A stretch of DNA of 64,000 nucleotides, taken from NCBI GenBank assembly GCA_022266195.1, contig WHVY01000010.1, positions 570,501-634,500 of the forward strand, in the 5' to 3' direction. A model generated the notes under the pieces. That model worked only from the letters and a program-made list of their open reading frames with translations. It had not been told where the DNA came from and did no database searches. Of this stretch, positions 61,335-64,000 are shown piece by piece. The stretch comes from Tetranychus cinnabarinus. Taxonomy: Eukaryota > Arthropoda > Arachnida > Trombidiformes > Tetranychidae. Within the stretch, counting starts at the first letter, position 1, and the number at the start of each line of letters is the position of its first letter. A program made the translations under genes and the position numbers.

Positions 61335-62500
61335 ATGAAGTTCTTGATCGTTTTAAGTGCCATCTTCTGTCTCTCAGCCATCAGTGCTGCTCCAACTAAA
61401 GGTAAAGCTTTTCCTAACCTAATCTTAGCCCAGTTTTGTTAATGTCTTACTGTTTTTACAGAACCAACTCCACTTGCTAAAGCCGCTGCCGAATATAACA
61501 GGAAACAAATTAATGAATGGGAACAAAAGATTCCTGGTTAGTTAATAATTAAAGGTTTTCTTAATAATACTTAAAAACTTTAAATTATAATATCAATTTA
61601 CTCATTGATCATTATCAGGTTGGGATCCAAAAGCTTCACTTCGATCCAATCTTTTGGCTCTTCTCTCAAAACCTTTCGACAACAATATGGTTCCTGGTGA
61701 GTTAATTATTGACTTTTTTGTTCAATCACGAATGCTTACCTTTATGTTTGAATTATTATCATGTATCAGCATGGAATCCTGATATCAGTGCCAAGGAAAA
61801 TGCTGAAAAGTACTTTGCTCTTATTGACGTCGAAGGTAAATATTTTCATCTGATTCAGATTTGATTTTATTATTATAATAAAACATTACTTAATGACATT
61901 TTTAGGCTTAGCTAGAAATAAATCTGTTGTTGAAAATCTGGGACTGATTGTTCGCAAGTACTTCGATAAATTGCCAATTCCAAGTAAGTATAAAGATTAA
62001 TTTCAGTTGAATGTTATTTTAATTTCATGTTTACTTATTAATCCAAAAATGAACAGGTTTGTACCCAAAAAATGAACTGGAAAAAGAAATTGTCGAGAAA
62101 ATGACTGCACTCATCACAAAAGTCAATTCTGATCGTAAGTAAATTGTTTTATGAAAATTATTTTAATTTCTTTATTAATTTGATTTTATTATAATTGGTT
62201 TCCAATAGATAACATTACCTCTGAGACTCTTGATCAAGCTTTTAATACTTGGCTCAACAGTCTTGCTGATGTTAAAGGTAAATATTATATTATATTTAAT
62301 CGTGTAATAATGTATTAGTGGACTAATTTAATATGCATTTTTCATGATCAATACCAGTTTCGGATCCTAAAGACTTCATCAAAAGCACTTTAGATGCAAT
62401 TTTTGCTAAAATTCCCTTCCCTGGCTTCAGTGGTGACAAAACTTTGGATGATATTGTTTTTGAACTAATTGAATTAATGTTTGAAAAAATAGATCTTTGA
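61335..62500 (+). CDS. 217-residue secreted protein, inverted copy B
   Basis: Divergent twin of copy A. Exons 61335-61401, 61462-61536, 61619-61696, 61770-61835, 61906-61983, 62057-62134, 62209-62277, 62358-62500, all with GT-AG introns of about 60-83 bp in phase 1. Exons 3, 5 and 6 are each exactly 78 nt; exons 2, 4 and 7 are 75, 66 and 69 nt. The signal peptide ends ...LSAISA, followed by APTKEPTPLAKAAAEY. The repeat units contain W-x-P-K starts and amphipathic helices (for example LLALLSKPF, NLGLIVRKYF, LDAIFAKIPF), so a helical-repeat or bundle fold is likely. The final exon is longer and ends LMFEKIDL. Family not recognised; no enzyme motif seen. Confidence 0.88.
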
Positions 62501-62541
62501 ATCTGCATATCTACATGAAATTTTATTCAAAATAATGATTC

Positions 62542-62547
62542 AATAAA
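62542..62547 (+). terminator. poly(A) signal of secreted-protein copy B
   Basis: AATAAA 42 nt after the TGA stop, inside the inverted arm. Confidence 0.65.
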
Positions 62548-62615
62548 TATTATATAATTTAACCATACAATAAATTAAACTCATTTCTTTAGAAATACAT
62601 AATTCGGTACTTTAT

Positions 62616-63645
62616 TGGCTCTCTCACAACAAATCCAACTCTGTTGTCTGCAATGGATCCAGTCTCCACGAAATTTTCTTATAAAAGTTAACGATCAATT
62701 TGAGAGTAATTCATATTTCAATTTTGGCGAGAATTAAGAATTTTAACATAATTTTATCATTTTAAATGTATTATTTTACCTTTGACAACCGCTCACAATC
62801 TTTCAGCAAGCGCTTTTTCTGATATTTTTCATACAAATTATAATTTTTATGCGTTTCATCATAATTGGTAATTTCTAACTTTGAAATTTCATTAGCTTTA
62901 AGATTAAGTCTTTTAGCACAATTATTCCATGACGTTTTTACTCTAGTAACTTTTTCTCAAAATCACCGTAAACACGACTCTTAATATCAGCTTACTTTTC
63001 TTTTTTCCTAAGTAAATAAAAACAGCTTAAAATCAAAGCAAGGTCAAAATCTGCTCTCATTCTATTGCTAACCTCACATCTTTGAATTTGAAAAAATTGT
63101 GCTTTTTTGTGATCTTCTGTTTCTCAACGACTACTTATCTTAAAGGTTAGCTTTATACATTGTTCTGTTGCTTTTAATAATCCATGAGAGAGCGCGAAAA
63201 ACACCTGTCCCTCATTCCTCCAATATTTTACTGATTCAATATACTAATTAAGGTCTTGTTTTTTCTTTTCTTTTCTTTTTTTACAGGTCAATCACGTTTG
63301 ATCTTGCAACTCCTTCAACATGGCATCCACTTCTTTCCAGAAAGATTATAGCGTTAGTTGTTGTACGCTGCATTCTACTTTAAGTAGAATGAAGTTGAAA
63401 TTGAATGAAAATCTCTGTCTAAAAATTTGGCAGAGGATTAGCACCATCACAAAGAAATTTGGGTTATAGAGTGTTAAATGCATGTTTTCAATATAAACAG
63501 TATTATCACTTCTCTCCACACAGAAAATGAATCAATTGATGCTGACTTAGACAATGAGTCAAAGCCTCAATCATCAACATCAGATAGATCACAGTCGTTT
63601 AAATTCTTTTTCTAATCCTAGAACGTCGTATGTTGAAATAAACTA
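62616..63645. other. transposon debris / gene-less stretch
   Basis: A minus-strand frame at about 62785-62945 reads VKTSWNNCAKRLNL and LYEKYQKKRLLKDCERL, vaguely like a trihelix/MADF DNA-binding domain, followed by a GTAAAAT donor-like site. It is too short to call. The rest shows no recognisable feature. Confidence 0.3.
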
Positions 63646-64000
63646 CTGTAAAACCTTGGTTAATGCATAACTCGGTTAACGCATAAAAAGCTCCATCTAA
63701 TGTAGTACGTTGTAACTTTGACACAGGATTCTATGAATCTTAAAGAAACTTCGATTATATTGTGAGCAACATGCCTCGATTGACTCTTTCAACTAAGTTA
63801 AATATAATTAATGATTCTGAAAATTCAGTAAATCAAGAAGAGTTAGCTTATATTCAGTTAATCAATCTACTATAAGTAGAGTTATGAATAGAAGTGATGA
63901 ATTGTTACAAATGTCAAGTGAATTTGATCCAAAAAGGAAGAGATTGACACCAAGACCAAGTGTGGAATTAGAGAAGGAGTTGATAGAATGGATAGATCAT
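63646..64000 (+). mobile_element. pogo/Tigger-type transposon, 5' part, runs off the window
   Basis: After a TA, CTGTAAAACCTTGGTTAATG and CTCGGTTAACGCATAA resemble the AACCTCGGTTAA-type ends of pogo/Tigger elements. A transposase start at 63771 (MPRLTLSTKLNIINDSEN) leads into a helix-turn-helix frame that must shift by one near 63860 to continue STISRVMNRSDELLQM and KRKRLTPRPSVELEKELIEW, the CENP-B/pogo N-terminal DNA-binding pattern. The frameshift suggests a dead copy. The rest of the element is outside the window. Confidence 0.65.

Larger units (their letters stand above)
60809..62615 (+). repeat. right arm of the 1,807-bp inverted duplication
   Basis: Reverse complement of 57878-59684. 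The outer end is ...GGTACTTTAT at 62615; the inner end is GAAAGAAAAT at 60809. Beyond both ends the two sides are unrelated. Confidence 0.92.

Overview
The window is AT-rich, intron-bearing animal DNA. An amidated RFamide neuropeptide precursor, a P5B ATPase, two full-length ABCA transporters, TATA/Inr core promoters and a tRNA-Gln-primed Ty3/gypsy element all point to an arthropod. A mite such as a spider mite is a reasonable guess, but that is inference from composition, gene style and compactness, not something proved here. No rRNA, tRNA or CRISPR array was seen.

Layout. (1) 1.3-7.1 kb, minus strand: a neuropeptide precursor gene with three GHN(I/L)(M/L)RF-amides in one exon and a fourth amide ending in DHVIMRF in a separate last exon. 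A distant exon near 7.0 kb probably supplies the signal peptide. (2) 7.1-14.6 kb: non-coding, with one degenerate palindromic repeat at 11.5-11.9 kb. (3) 14.6-26.7 kb, plus strand: a nine-exon P5B ATPase (ATP13A2/3-like) whose exons join in frame to 1,190 residues. (4) 28.9-57.9 kb: a tandem segmental duplication of a unit of about 8.9 kb. Each copy carries an intact five-exon ABCA transporter (1,668 and 1,670 residues). The two copies share introns and flanks, so each serves as an empty-site control for insertions in the other. (5) 37.4-48.1 kb: a nest of mobile elements that entered only copy 1. It comprises a 326-bp TA-flanked MITE; then a terminal-inverted-repeat element with a 6-bp target duplication; and inside that a decayed tRNA-Gln-primed Ty3/gypsy element. 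The gypsy interior holds a foreign block with a broken CCCH/ubiquitin-like/RING gene, a Myb/SANT gene and repeated CGCTAGCG palindromes, followed by a Gag-like zinc-knuckle ORF. Copy 2 has its own private 554-bp TA-flanked MITE. (6) 57.9-62.6 kb: a head-to-head inverted duplication with 1,807-bp arms, each holding a complete eight-exon gene for a 217-residue secreted protein. All seven introns are phase 1 and most exons encode one repeat unit of about 22-26 residues. (7) 62.6-64.0 kb: transposon debris, ending in the start of a pogo/Tigger-type element that runs off the window.

The ABCA pair and the secreted-protein pair are physically linked: the ABCA duplication stops within a few bases of the left arm of the secreted-gene palindrome. 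The locus has therefore been rearranged more than once. The neuropeptide, P5B, ABCA and secreted-protein genes show no obvious shared pathway; their adjacency looks positional.
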